From positions 2,421,365-2,485,364 of the forward strand of contig ML662445.1 in the NCBI GenBank assembly GCA_007570785.1: a stretch of 64,000 nucleotides of DNA, in the 5' to 3' direction. The notes beneath the pieces are model-generated. The model had not been told where the DNA came from and searched no databases. It saw only the letters and a program-made list of their open reading frames with translations. Shown here in pieces: positions 1 through 11,006 of this stretch; the stretch's first letter is position 1; each line of letters starts with the position of its first letter. Position numbers and translations under genes: made by a program. The stretch comes from Antilocapra americana. Lineage: Eukaryota > Chordata > Mammalia > Artiodactyla > Antilocapridae.

Positions 1-240
1 AATACTTTATTTTTAATATATCGAAATCTTACAGATATGATTCCTTCAAAGTGCTGTGGTCTAATAATTCAGCATTCAGGATGCTGTCTTTAGGAGAGAA
101 CCAGAAATGTGAACGCAGAGCTAAGCGTGTAGGTATTCACAGAGGGGTGATGATCTGTATTCTCTCCTGCCCAGCTGAGGTCGTATTCTCAATGCTGGTG
201 GACATGCCTGATGCCAACACAGACGTGTCCACCCACAGGT

Positions 241-283
241 CTCTCTCCCTCTCTCACACATACACACGCACACACACACACCT
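241..283. repeat. CT/CA simple repeat
   Basis: A short pyrimidine-rich CTCT tract runs into a CACACA tract. It is an ordinary dinucleotide microsatellite and explains the open frames across it. Confidence 0.7.
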
Positions 284-464
284 TCAGTCAGCCACCTCTG
301 TTCACCCACAACTCCAGCTTGAATCTCTCTTTTTCTGGTGGAGTCCTACCTACCCCACGTGACTGCTTTTCTGCCTCCCTGTGATAACTGTTTTATTTCT
401 GGCTTATTCTTTATAGTACAAATCACAATGGTATCATATAGCTATTTGTATAGTCTTTGTTTTT

Positions 465-600
465 TGATTAATGGTCTGTGAAGGACACAATCTTGTCTTT
501 GTTACTGCAGCACTTGCCTTTTTGGGAACTTTCTACACCTAATATGAGCAGAGAGGGTGCTCCTGAACATTCGTTTCATGGAATAGAGTGAAATATTGGT
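465..600 (+). repeat. L2/MIR-like remnant
   Basis: The order of weak motifs (a tract like 'aggacacaatcttgtcttt', then 'gcagcacttgcc', then 'gaacattcgtttcatggaat') resembles the 3' end of mammalian L2. Divergence is high, so the assignment is tentative. Confidence 0.3.
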
Positions 601-1494
601 AGCACCTAAATGCCTAGCAATTGGAGCACAAGAAGGAGTGCATTTAAATCGTTAAAAGTTTATTTTCAAAGACTTTTAAGGTCGAGGGAAATTGCTTCTT
701 TTGATGGCAGTAGGCTTGTACAAATCGAAAGTAATATAAAGGTACAAGAAAACTGCTGGAAAGAAATACACCAAAATGTCCACAGTGGTTTTTCCTGGAG
801 TGGAGAACTAAACTTTTGTGTGTTTACTTTAAAATGGGCATGAATTCATTTTATAGTCAGGAAAAAAATAGGTTTTTTGTTTTCTTTTTAAGCTGACTTA
901 GAATAGCTAGGGCTGAGTTACTGGAAAAAGTACCTCTGAGGAATAAGAAAACAAAACTAGGTTTGAAAACAAGAGATTTCAATAATATAACATTTAAAAT
1001 ACTTGTCCAAAGAGAATCCCGATCAGGAGAATGGGTAGTAGATTGTGATATCTCTACCCAGTGGACCACGTTTGCCAGAGAAGTGAATGAAAGAGAGAAA
1101 CATATTCACATGGAAGAAGTATGTAGGACAATGTTGAGGCGACAGTATATACCATTTATAGAATAAAGTCAATATATAAAATGAATTCTATAAATATTTG
1201 AAACACATGCAAATGAATTGCTATGACTTCTACCACCTTGAACAGGGTCTCCTGGGCTCTCCCATTAGGAGGGCAGAGGGCGTCCTTGGTGGGTGGCAAT
1301 GCCCTGGGAACTCTCCCAGGAGTACTGGGCGGGCCTCCCCCTGCAGCATCAGCTGAAGGAGGGGCTGCTTGCAGGGACCCAGCGGTGTCCATTCTCTTTG
1401 CAAAGCACCTTCCCAGGAAGCCTGTCACCTCAGCTCAGGCAGGTCTAATGTCTCCTATGTTAGGAGAAAATAATAATTGCTTAAGTACAGAGAA

Positions 1495-1712
1495 GGGCTT
1501 CCCAGGTGGCGCTATTGATAAAGAACCTGCCTGCCAATGCAGGTGACATAAGGGACGTCGATTTGATCCCTGGGTCAGGAAGATCCCCTGGAGAAGAAAA
1601 CGGCAGCCCACTCCAGCATTCTTGCCTAGAGAATCCCACGGACAGAGGAGCCTGGTGGGCTACAGTCTGTGGGGTCACAAAGAGTAGGACATGACTGAAG
1701 CACACACACAGA
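1495..1712 (+). repeat. Bov-tA SINE
   Basis: It begins with the tRNA-derived head 'gggcttcccaggtggc' and carries the signature blocks 'gatccctgggtcagg', 'aagatcccctggagaag', 'cagaggagcctggtgggc' and 'acatgactgaagca', followed by a CA-rich tail. These are diagnostic of the ruminant Bov-tA family. It is full length and moderately diverged. Confidence 0.93.
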
Positions 1713-4259
1713 TACAGAGAAAACACATTTATTTGACAAACACTGGTGCCAGGGAAACAGGGAAGATGGCAGCCTGACCCAGTGCAGGAGTGAAGCGGGG
1801 CACTTAAGCTCCTTAGGTTTATGCCCATCCACTGATAATCTTCTCACCTAATTTTAGCCAAAAGGCTCAGCCTCCGCTCCCCACCACTCCATCTTACTCA
1901 AGAAATCATTTCTCCCGTTGACATAGCCACGAAGGGATCAAACAGAAGAAACGCTGAAAGGCAAATGGAGATGAGGAAGTATAGCCCCAGTCATCTGCCA
2001 ACTGGAGGTCCAGACCCAGATGACTGCGGGTGGGTGAAAGATCACCCCCAGAGCGAGAGGGGTGCCCTGCCTGCTGAAGGCCCAGTTCCCCATGGCACTC
2101 CCTCCTGGGAGCATCCAGGCACACTTGCACACTCATACATGCGCAGACACACCCACGCACACTCACAGTCCCACGTTCATTCACACACTCACATTCATAT
2201 ACACAGCCTCATGCTCACATGCACTCACACACAAGTACACACGTAAGCAGGCTGTCACAGTTGCACACACAGCCCCCCTGTGCTCTGCCCCACGAGTCTG
2301 GAACAAATGGTGAACTTGATTTCCACACCCCATGGTTGAGAACTGACCCACTTCAGCTGTGTTTACAAAGGTTATGAGCTAAGCCAAGGAAATGATCCAG
2401 ACGTAGAAAACCGACCTTAGGGAACAAGATCCGACCCAGATTCCTGACAACCACCTCCCTGGAGGGGGTGGGCCTACACGGGTTTCTTTCTCCATCTCAC
2501 CCGGGTGGGGCTGGTCAGGACATCTCGGCCGTCTTGTAAATTGATATTGATCAATTCAGAAAGCGTCATCAGGCACGGTTCAACCTGGGGGCTAAAATGG
2601 CCAAAACGATGGCTCCCCTGGGCAGGCCGCCTTGCTCACTGCCAGCCTGACCCTGCTCTTGAACTAAAGGTCAGATTCAAACTGATCATAGGAGCCAGCC
2701 TGAGTGCCCACGTTTACAGCCCAGCCTCCCGTCATGTGGCTGAGGGGTCGCCAACAGCAAATAAACATCCTGCAGTTTGGGAGTAACACAAAACTCACAT
2801 TACACTGACACTTTAAGACCTGAAATTTAGTTACAAATCCCCCAGGACACGATTTGTATATGTAAAACCCAGGCTTTATCCAAGCCCATAAGCTGGTATG
2901 GCATGAATTTGGATTACTTTAGTATTTTTTAGAAAGTCTCATTTGCAGATGACAAAAAGATAATTCTTGTGAAAGATAACTTGGTCTCTTGTTTATATTC
3001 AAGAACTCATGCCGATTGAAGTGATCTTGTAAAAGGGCCTGAATAGGAGGATAAGTCAGTATTGGTGTCAGTGCATCTTATTTCAGTAACAGTCACTATG
3101 GAAACAAATCACTGACCTATTTCTTTTCACACCTCCAAGTAAACAATAGGGTCTCCACTTCGCTGTGTTTCCTGTCCCCTTTGGACAGGAGTTTCTGGTA
3201 CAGAATGGCCCTCAAGCACTTTTTATTGAAACCTATAGTTCTTCCCTCCATGCTTATTTTAGTCCTTATAAACATCCTCTGTCTCTTTGTGGATTTCTGC
3301 CGAAGGCACCCAGGACACTCAGCTCCCTCCTTCAGAGTCTTGGGGGCTCTGGGCGGGGGCTCCCTGGGCCTGGATGGGAGGTGGAGACCACGGATGCAGG
3401 GGTGCGGATGGCAGGAGGTACCCGGTGCAGTAAGTCAGCAGAGCTCCCCTTTTCTTGCCACGCAGATCTGTAATTACAGACAAACAGGAATGTCACAGAA
3501 GGTCATTTTCCACACTAAGCTGCTGATTCAGGGAAGAACAAACGAACTATTAACATGTGTGTGTTCCTTTCCTTGTCCTCAGCCCACATCCTAAATCCAT
3601 TTTACATTTGGCTGAAGCCAGAAGTTACTAAATATAGACACTGTTCCCTCTCCGGCATTAACGAGCGCCCCTGGGGGGCTGTCGTGCAGCGCCCGCCTAG
3701 CCCGTGAGGCCTGAAGAGTGAGCGAGGCTCATCGGCTGGGACCGCGTCCACCCGGTGCCCCCAAGGACAGGCTCTTGCTGGGTATCAGAAGGAAGTACAC
3801 CCTGTTTAACTTTATTGATGGCCTGCTACTTTTATGACCTGTAAATCCCTACTCTTCACTTGTTTATTGTGTGAGATGGAAAATTACATAATAAAAGGGG
3901 GGAAAGACACACATATAGAAATAAGTTTTTTAAAAAAAGACATAAAAGATACACACCCCAAACAGTGCTCTCCAAGAGGGCAATAAAGAAATAACAGATA
4001 AATCACCAGCCCTCTGTGTAATGTATTATGAATAATGAGAGCAAAGTGGTCATAGTGATTCACTTTTCTCATCTGACAACTTTTTTTTCATGGGAAAAGT
4101 TCTGACCTAATGTGGGAGAACTCCAAACATGGCCCAGGTATCCTGGGAGAACTTCTTTTGGTTTCACTGAAAGTAATGTTTGTAATCTCTAACAGAGCCA
4201 TGATATCCAAACAACCACATCAAGTTGATACCAGAGCGATTGTAAAGTGGGAAAAATAT
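1713..4259. other. intergenic stretch, no gene recognised
   Basis: Apart from a CA-rich tract near 2.12-2.25 kb I see no assignable repeat or exon. The overlapping frames at about 3.17-3.59 kb have no recognisable domain. A small GC-rich patch lies at about 3.66-3.76 kb. Confidence 0.45.
2122..2245. repeat. CA-rich imperfect microsatellite
   Basis: Interrupted CACA/CATA/CTCACA units run over about 120 bases and produce His/Thr-rich open frames. It is degenerate and no unit length is conserved. Confidence 0.75.
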
Positions 4260-4740
4260 AACCTGAAAACGTGGTGGGTGTTTGCAAACATAGCCCCCTT
4301 CTCCACATGTGCCCTTGTCCTGGCCCTTTGCAATGTGACTCTGCAGCTCCTCCCACTAAGAGGCAGAGGCCGTTTCACTGCTTTTCAAATCTAGGCAGGC
4401 GTTGGGACACTCTTGGGACTCCAAATATGGCAGAAGTGATGATCTGCCGGCTCTCAGCCTAAGCCTCACAAGACTCACACAATTTTACTCTCATAGAGCC
4501 CCTGCCGTGGAAACACACCTGGGACGGTGACTGCAGGGTAAAGAGAGCACAGGAGAACTGAGGCATCCCAGCTGACCCGTAGCTGACCGCAGAGACATGA
4601 GGGACCCTGGCTCAGAAGACAGTCCTATCAGAGTCCAGCCTCAGTGGCTGACCCATGGAATCATAACTATGTACTTGGCTCTCATTTTAAGCTACTAAGT
4701 CGGGCTACTTTGTTACACAGCAGTAACAAGCTGGTACACC
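4260..4740 (+). repeat. old LTR-type repeat (MaLR/ERVL-like)
   Basis: The 3' part carries a recognisable LTR-like end: 'gagacatgagggaccctgg', a 'gctgacccatggaatcat' block, 'ttttaagctactaagt', then 'tttgttacacagcagtaac'. Mammalian-wide LTRs of the MaLR/ERVL type share this order. The 5' limit is uncertain and the exact family was not determined. Confidence 0.5.
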
Positions 4741-4804
4741 TCTTCTTTCTCATTTAATAACTCTCCCATCCCCCAGTAAAGGCTTGATATTTTGCAAAAA
4801 GTCC

Positions 4805-4895
4805 TGGTCAGAGAAACAAGAGACCCAGATCCTAGTCCTGACACTCAGATATTACTTTTCTGAGAATCAGTTTCCTTGTCTATATGACAACATAC
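4805..4895 (+). repeat. MIR-like SINE remnant
   Basis: The run 'cctagtcctgacactcag' followed by 'atcagtttccttgtctat' matches the MIR core layout (a clinical-looking 'tcagtttcctcatctgt' block). It is short and diverged. Confidence 0.5.
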
Positions 4896-4974
4896 AAGAT
4901 GCTTCTAACTGGAACATCTTTATGAAAGAAACTGACAAAGCAGCTTAAATTCTTACACACATTGGTGTGAATGC

Positions 4975-5330
4975 CTTTAAGAGGCACATCTAACAAATTT
5001 AGTCATATGACAAATACACCAGTTGACGCAGCAATCCCACTTTTTTGCTCTTATGGAACTAAACACATGAATATACTAGTGCTTACATTCAAGGGTGTCT
5101 AGTGCAGGAGGATTTGTACGGCAAAAATCAGGAGATAATCTGAGTGCCCATCAAGGAAAATGATTGGACAAATAGTGGTATATTCATACATAACATTTTC
5201 TGCAGCTATTTAAAGAACTCTCTACAAGAACTTTCATGATGTATTTTTTTAAGTGAGTAAAGTGAGTTTCGTGGTATAATGCCATTTGTATACAAGACAC
5301 AAAACAAGAAACCTTTATATGAGGATGCAG
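4975..5330 (+). repeat. L1M-type LINE 3' remnant
   Basis: The order 'gcagcaatcccactt', then 'gtgcccatcaaggaaaatg', then 'ggtatattcatacataac' and a degenerate 'gtataatgccatttgta' is the classic decayed order of old mammalian L1 3' untranslated regions. It is unsplit and 5' truncated. Confidence 0.6.
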
Positions 5331-5475
5331 TTTTTATATACTTGTTTGGCCATGAAGAATGGATACAGACCAAGCTGATTGCCTGGGTTGGAAGCAGCAG
5401 TTTATATCAGCAAAAATGCTGAAACAACCTCAGTGCTTAGATTTAAGAGTTTAGTTTAATTATGGCAGGTTCATA

Positions 5476-5969
5476 CAGAGGCAGACCTGGCAGATGCTGT
5501 GGGTCAGTTTTCGACACCCCAATAAACCAAATATCGCAATGGAGCAGGCCACACTGGTTTCCTAGTGCCTATAAAACTCATGTTTACATTACACTGTCAT
5601 TCATGAGGTGTGCGATCACATTATGTCTAAAAAAACTTAGTTTAAAAATACTTTGTTCCTTAAGACTTGCTAAAAAATTCTGCACATCATCTCAGCCTTC
5701 CATGAGCTGAAATCCTTTCACAACAGTAGCATCAAAGTTCACTCATTCATCCCAGATTCCCATAACAAAGATAATAGTAATGGAAATATTTGCACCAGCA
5801 TGAGAATTAGCCAAGTATGACACAGAGATAGAAAGTGAGAAAACGCAGCTGGAACATGGCACCGACAGACGTGTGCAGGGCAAGATTACCACAAACCTCC
5901 AATTTCATAAAAACATAGTGTCTGTAAAGCACAATCATGGAAGCATAGTAAAACAAGGTCTGCCTGTAG
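5476..5969. mobile_element. Tigger1-derived DNA transposon remnant
   Basis: The left end reads 'gaggcagacctggcagatg' and the right end 'caaggtctgcctgta', an imperfect terminal inverted repeat flanked by TA. Inside are 'aaaccaaatatcgcaat', a block like 'cattatgtctaaaaaaac' and 'tgagaattagccaagtatg', which match the two ends of Tigger1 joined together. It is therefore an internally deleted, non-autonomous copy with no transposase left. Neighbouring DNA is old L1M, consistent with a pre-ruminant insertion. Confidence 0.75.
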
Positions 5970-6800
5970 TAAAATAATATTCAGCTGTTAATGGTATATA
6001 ACACATGAAAATACGTGTATATATTAAAAATAAAGATATTAATAAACAGGAAGCAGTATTAAAGGGAATACGGATTCATGATCTCACACATATCTCTTCA
6101 GAATCAATACAACCAATTAGCCACAGGTAACTTTTTAATGATCATGAGCTTATGAGTGGCTTACCCTGTTTTTATTTGTCTATATTTTCTAATTTTGCTA
6201 AACTAACATATGTTAAAAGGGGAAGAAATAGGCCAGAGCAGAGATGTTTAGTGATTCAATAGAGTTGAGTAAAACAGATGGAAAGAACCAGAGGGGACTG
6301 GATTTTTCATAAGCTCAATGACATCTCTGAATAATAGGGAGGTGAGACTATTTTGAATTGGAAATAGTGGCTTCAGATATTTAGTGAGTTGGGTGACCGG
6401 ACATCTATAATATCTCTGGCTCATACAAAGTGATGAGGACAAATGAGATAATTAATATTTATAAAGCACGTTAACATCCTGGAGGAAATGCTGCTGTATG
6501 ATAATACCATCTTTCTCAACTCAGATGGGCCCACACAACCACTTTCCGATCCCACCCTTCAAGATCATCTGTTTATTTCCTAATTAGTAAGTATGGTCTT
6601 TGTTTTTTTTCCCAGTCAAGAAAACCTGGATCTGAGAAAGATGTTATATTTCTTCTTACTATAAATTTTGTAAATGAAAACAAGAGACTGTTTTTACCTT
6701 ATAAGAGTAGACTTGTGCTTGAATAGATGCTTTTCATGAAAATATCAGCCTTGAGTAACTCTTTTTCACCCAAGTATAAAAGACCCGGAACACAACGTAT
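5970..6800. other. AT-rich intergenic stretch
   Basis: No gene or repeat is confidently assignable. It is AT-rich with scattered A/T runs. Confidence 0.45.
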
Positions 6801-7001
6801 GGGTTAGTTGCTCGGTCATACTTACTCTTTGCGACTCGTGGACTGTACCTGCAAGGCTCCTCTGCCCATGGGACTCTCCAGGCAAGAATACTGGAGTGGG
6901 TTGCCATTCTCTTCTCCTGGGTATCTTCCTGACCCAGGGATCGAACCTGGGTCTCCTGCATCTCTGGCAGATTCTTTACCATCTGAGCCACCAGGCAAGA
7001 G
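6801..7001 (-). repeat. Bov-tA SINE (antisense)
   Basis: Read on the plus strand it runs 'ggttagttgctcggtcat', 'ctccaggcaagaatactgg', 'gacccagggatcgaacctg', 'ctttaccatctgagccacc': the complement of Bov-tA from tail to tRNA head. It is nearly full length. Confidence 0.92.
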
Positions 7002-7089
7002 GAGTTTATAATTCAGAGAATGATGTAGCACAGACTGAGAGTGAAGGAAGTGCAGATCAGGTGTGCAGGGTGAGCACCGAAGGGGACTG

Positions 7090-7745
7090 AGCTGCTTCTG
7101 CAGCTTCTGCCCTCCTGTGTCTATGATCTGGCCACCAGGTAACTCTCCCCAGAGCCTGGAGATTAAGTACCCGGACAGAAAACTCCCTGATATTCCAGCT
7201 ACAACAACCGCAGGACAAATCATAATGAAAAGGAACATTTCTGGGAATACCTGGCCTTATACTGAAGGGCATCATTCCCTTTCCTCATGTGGCCTTGGAA
7301 TTAACAAGAGAACCTCCGCCAAAAAGCTGGATCAGAACAGGCCTGTAGGGGGAGCCCTCATGCCTGTCATCACCATCAATTACTCCAAACAGGAAGAAAC
7401 CGGCCTGTATCTCCGACAGAAAGGCGCCTCCACTTTCCATCCAGCAGGAAGAAGACACCATCTCTCCACTGGACTACGGCCCCGTCCGTCAGACGCCGCA
7501 GCAGCCCAGCCAATGGGAAGCTCCGTGCTTTGGACTCCCAGGTCCTCCAGCGAACTCTTGGGTCCGCCCAGCTCTTCCTAAGGGCCCTCTTTCCCTATAA
7601 AAGCAAGTTTCCCTTCCTTGTTTCCTGGATTTTCCTATGGTCCGCCATATCCTGAATTGCAATTCCTCTGGCTATTCCCAAAGAAACTCACTTTAGCTGA
7701 GAAAGATAACTGGCTATTTTATTACTAAAGTTGCCAGTCGTGTTC
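7090..7745 (+). repeat. solo-LTR-like element, probably ERV1 type
   Basis: The segment has LTR architecture: a CCAAT box at 7510-7514, a TATA box 'tataaaa' at 7596-7602, and about 80 bases further a degenerate poly(A) signal in 'cccaaagaaactcac'. The upstream part ('caccatcaattactcc', 'aacaggaagaa') resembles U3 sequence of class I mammalian LTRs. No internal retroviral genes flank it, so it would be a solo LTR. Edges and family are uncertain, and a cellular promoter is the alternative reading. Confidence 0.45.
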
Positions 7746-7888
7746 CTTAGTCTTTGACAAAGGCTATAAGGGCTTGTGCATGAACCATAAGCATCCTACA
7801 GTCCAACTTAGTACATTACTATCATTTTCATTTTACTCTTGGGGAAAAAATCATTATTTCTTCTACTTAGAGTCATTCCAAGTCTTGT

Positions 7889-8102
7889 ATGTGTATGCTC
7901 AGTCACTCAGTCATGTCCAACTCTTTTGTGACCCCCACAGACTATAGCCCTCCAGGGTCCTCTGTCTATGGGATTTCCCAGGCAAGAATACTGGAGTGGG
8001 TTGCCATTCACTTCTTCAGGGGATCTTCCCAACCCAGGAATCAAACCCGAGTCTCCTGCATTGGTAGGTGGGTTGTTTACCACTGAGACACCTGGGAACC
8101 CC
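7889..8102 (-). repeat. Bov-tA SINE (antisense)
   Basis: It contains 'cagtcactcagtcatgtcc', 'caggcaagaatactggagtg', 'gggatcttcccaaccc' and ends in 'cacctgggaacccc', the complement of the Bov-tA head. Full length. Confidence 0.92.
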
Positions 8103-8164
8103 AATTACAAGTCTTAAGACATTGAAAACATTCCAACTACAAAGTTGTCATTTCAAACTTACGG

Positions 8165-8733
8165 TTGCTGGGGGGAAAGGGGGGGGGAAGGATACTTACA
8201 GAGTTTGGGATAGACAGGTACATATGGCTATATTTAAAATGGATAACCAACAAGGACCGTTATAGTACAGGGAACTCTACTGAATGTTATATGGCAGCCT
8301 GGATAGGAGGGGAGTTTCAGGGAGAATGGATACATGTACATGTATGGCTGGGTTCCTTTGCTGTCCTGGCTGAAACTATCACAATATTGTTAACAGGTTA
8401 TAGCTTCTCTTGAGGGCTTCCTGGTAGCTCAGTCAGTAAAGAATCTGCCTGCAGTGCAGGAGATCTGGGTTTGGTCCCTGGGTCAGGAAGATCCCCTGAA
8501 GAAGGAAATGGCTACCCACTCCAGTATCCTTGCCTGGAAAATCCCATGGACAGAGGAGCCTGGTGGGCTGCAGTCCGTGGGGTCACAAAGAGTTGGGCAC
8601 AACTGAGTGACTAACACTTTCTTTCATTTTCAGTTCAGTTCAGTCACTCAGTCATGTCTGACTCTTTGCAACCCCATAGACTACAGCATGCCAGGCTATA
8701 CTCCGATATAAAATAGAAAGTTAGAAGAAAAAA
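8165..8733 (+). repeat. artiodactyl L1 3' UTR, split by a SINE composite
   Basis: The left part (8165-8410) has 'atttaaaatggataaccaa', 'tacagggaactctactg' and 'acatgtacatgtat'. The right part (8692-8733) resumes with 'ctatactccgatataaaat', the following block of the ruminant L1 3' UTR. The two halves are separated by the SINE composite at 8413-8691, so that insertion is younger. Confidence 0.8.
8413..8691. repeat. head-to-tail SINE composite inside L1
   Basis: A plus-strand Bov-tA (8413 to about 8615, from 'gggcttcctggtagctcag' to 'actgagtgactaacac') is followed by an inverted fragment (about 8633-8691) that opens with 'cagttcagttcagtcactc', the start of a minus-strand BovB/Bov-A tail. Near-identical 'caggttata' and 'caggctata' flank the composite. 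It inserted into, or was built within, the L1 3' UTR. Confidence 0.8.
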
Positions 8734-10616
8734 CAAACTTGTCAGTTTAGGGCATGAAGCCATTGGGCCCCGTGTGGATGCTTGTTTCCTTCCCCTCTCT
8801 CTGGATGGCTGAGTGGTAGCCGGGCCTGTCAGTGCGCCTGTGGGTCCGCACTGCTGTATGTATTCCTTCCTCAAGAGTCATCACGGTGTCATTTCCTTGG
8901 AGTAAAAGGCAGACGTCTAAGGTTGCTTTTTTCCCCCTAATGTTGAAACTTGCCCTTCCATCACATCGCTGTTGCTCATTCAAGCCTCAATCCTATTGCC
9001 TCGTTTTAATATTTTATACACATATTTTACCAATGTGAGCAGTAGGGCACCATGACTATTGCCATAGGAATGAATTGCTGTCATGAGAACAAAGCCTCAG
9101 AAATCACTCTTTAAAACTGTACTTAAAAGCAGTTATTGTTTGGGAGATGGTTTGCAGCCAGGATTAGAATTTTTTTTTCCGCAGAAATTACATTCCGAAA
9201 ACAATGAAAACAATCCCAGGGCTGAGAAGTGTGGCCTTTATTCAACGTCAAGTCTGTACTCACAGTCGGGCAACTGTGAACGCTCCCTTTCTCTGTGTGT
9301 GAAAGATCTGGGTCAGTGGAAAAGTTGGTCCTGGATTTCATTGGGAGAGGACATCTGTTATTAGAAGGCGCATCTTCCGGCCAGCAGGCAAGTCTGAGAA
9401 CAAGCAGGTCTGGGAGCCTTCAGGGTTAGAGCCTGTATAGAGCAGGTATCGGATTTAAAATCATCCCTATGAAATAGGCTGTGTGTGCTTTGATATTAGC
9501 AGCGTGAGTAAATCACACTTTTTAAGAAGTCAAACTCTGAGTGTAAATGACAAAATTGCTGTCAACATCACTCGCTGGAACCTCTATGCCCAGAGGCTGT
9601 GACAACTGATTGAGTGCAGCTGCCTACGGGCTGTGGTTGACCCAGGTATGAGTCAGACACACCGAGCCCAGGGTCAGGGTGGACGCGAATGACACAGAGT
9701 CTATTTTGAGGATAAACTACTGAAAGGAACTTGCTGACCAAATGTTTCAATTTGAAAAACAGAATCCCGTCACTCAGGGCTAGCAGCTGGACTGGCAAGA
9801 CACAGTGTTTCCCGACTGTGTGGTTTGTGCAAGGCGTCCCTGGGCCCTTCGTCTGGAAACTGTCCCTGCAGGCCCTCCACGTGCTCACATGTTGCGTAGA
9901 TGGCGGTGAAGACAGGACGGAAAATCCCCAGCTCGGGACTTTGGCAACTGGTGGAGGAGGCAGGCATCTGCCCACGCGGAGGGCCGCGAAAACCAAGCTC
10001 ACTGAAACTCGCGCTGGACACCGAGAAGAAGCAAAGGATGCTTCGAAAGGGCGTGACTGGTGGGCCTGAGTCCCACGGGGGCAGGGGCGCCACGAAGGCC
10101 CCTATCGGTGACATGTGAGCTGAGACCCGACATGCCGGTGGGGAGCTCTTTGCCCACTTGACTGTGTTCAGTCTGCACATCCTTCCTGGTTGAGGGTGGC
10201 ACGCGGCTGGTTGATGGCTGTCATCGAACAGTTTCCTGTGGAGTAACACCTGTGTGCCAGGGCACTTGCCCAGGTGTAACTCGAGAGCAGGCAGCTAATG
10301 ATTAAAGACAGAAATGAGGGATAAGGGTCCCGTTGGCGGTTTTCGTGTGTCGCCAGACTGTGTGGACACCGTGACTGGCCCCAAGAGCAGACTCCTCCAG
10401 GCTGGGGTGACTTGCTCTGCGCAGTAGGCATCTGTAGACAGAGACACCCACTGCAGGCTTCCTGACACTGCGGAGTGACGTGGGGGTGAGCACTGCCTAA
10501 CCGAATGTCCGCGCACCCCTGAAGGCGTTCATGCTGGCCCAGAAACAGCTCGAGCATCTTCCCTTCATCTTTGATTTTCTCCCACCTGTGTTTCTATCCA
10601 CCTTAGCCTTCCGATT
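8734..10616. other. intergenic stretch, no gene recognised
   Basis: There is no recognisable repeat or exon. From about 9.55 to 10.55 kb GC and CpG content rise and overlapping frames exist on both strands, but none shows a domain, and complementary-strand openness of this kind is expected of GC-rich DNA. Confidence 0.4.
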
Positions 10617-11006
10617 AAAAAGGCTGAGCACTGAAGAATAGATGCCTTCGAATTGTAGTGCTGGAGAAGACTCCTGAGAGTCCCTTGGACTGTAAGGAGA
10701 TCCAACCAGTCCATCCTAAAGGAAATCAACCCTGAATATTCATTGGAAGGACTGATGCTGAAGCTGAAACCCCAATACTTTGGCCACCTGATGTGAAGAG
10801 CTGACTCATTGGAAAAGGCCCTGATGCTGGGAAAGATTGAAGGCAGGAGGAGAAGGGGACGACAGAGGATGAGACGGTTGGATGGCATCACTGACTCAGT
10901 GTATATGAGTTTGAGCAAGCTCCAGGCACTGGTGATGGGCAGAGAAGCTTGGCGTGTTGCAATCCATGGGGTCACAGAGTCAAACATGACTGAGCAACTG
11001 AACAAC
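10617..11006 (+). repeat. BovB LINE 3' end, 5' truncated
   Basis: Blocks 'gtgctggagaagactcctg', 'gagatccaaccagtccatc', 'aatactttggccacctgat', 'aaaggccctgatgctggg' and 'gactgagcaactgaac' occur in the order of the BovB (RTE) 3' region. It encodes only the C-terminal tail of the reverse-transcriptase ORF, with frameshifts. Confidence 0.92.

Larger units (their letters stand above)
1..1494. other. intergenic stretch, mostly unassigned
   Basis: No gene is recognised. It holds a short CA-rich tract and a weak L2-like piece (listed separately). Open frames here are short and usually start with non-ATG codons. The part from about 600 to 1490 shows nothing I can assign. Confidence 0.5.

Noticed and set aside
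8330..8345. Perfect 16-base palindrome 'atacatgtacatgtat'
   Set aside because: It belongs to the L1 3' UTR consensus at this place, so it is explained by the repeat.
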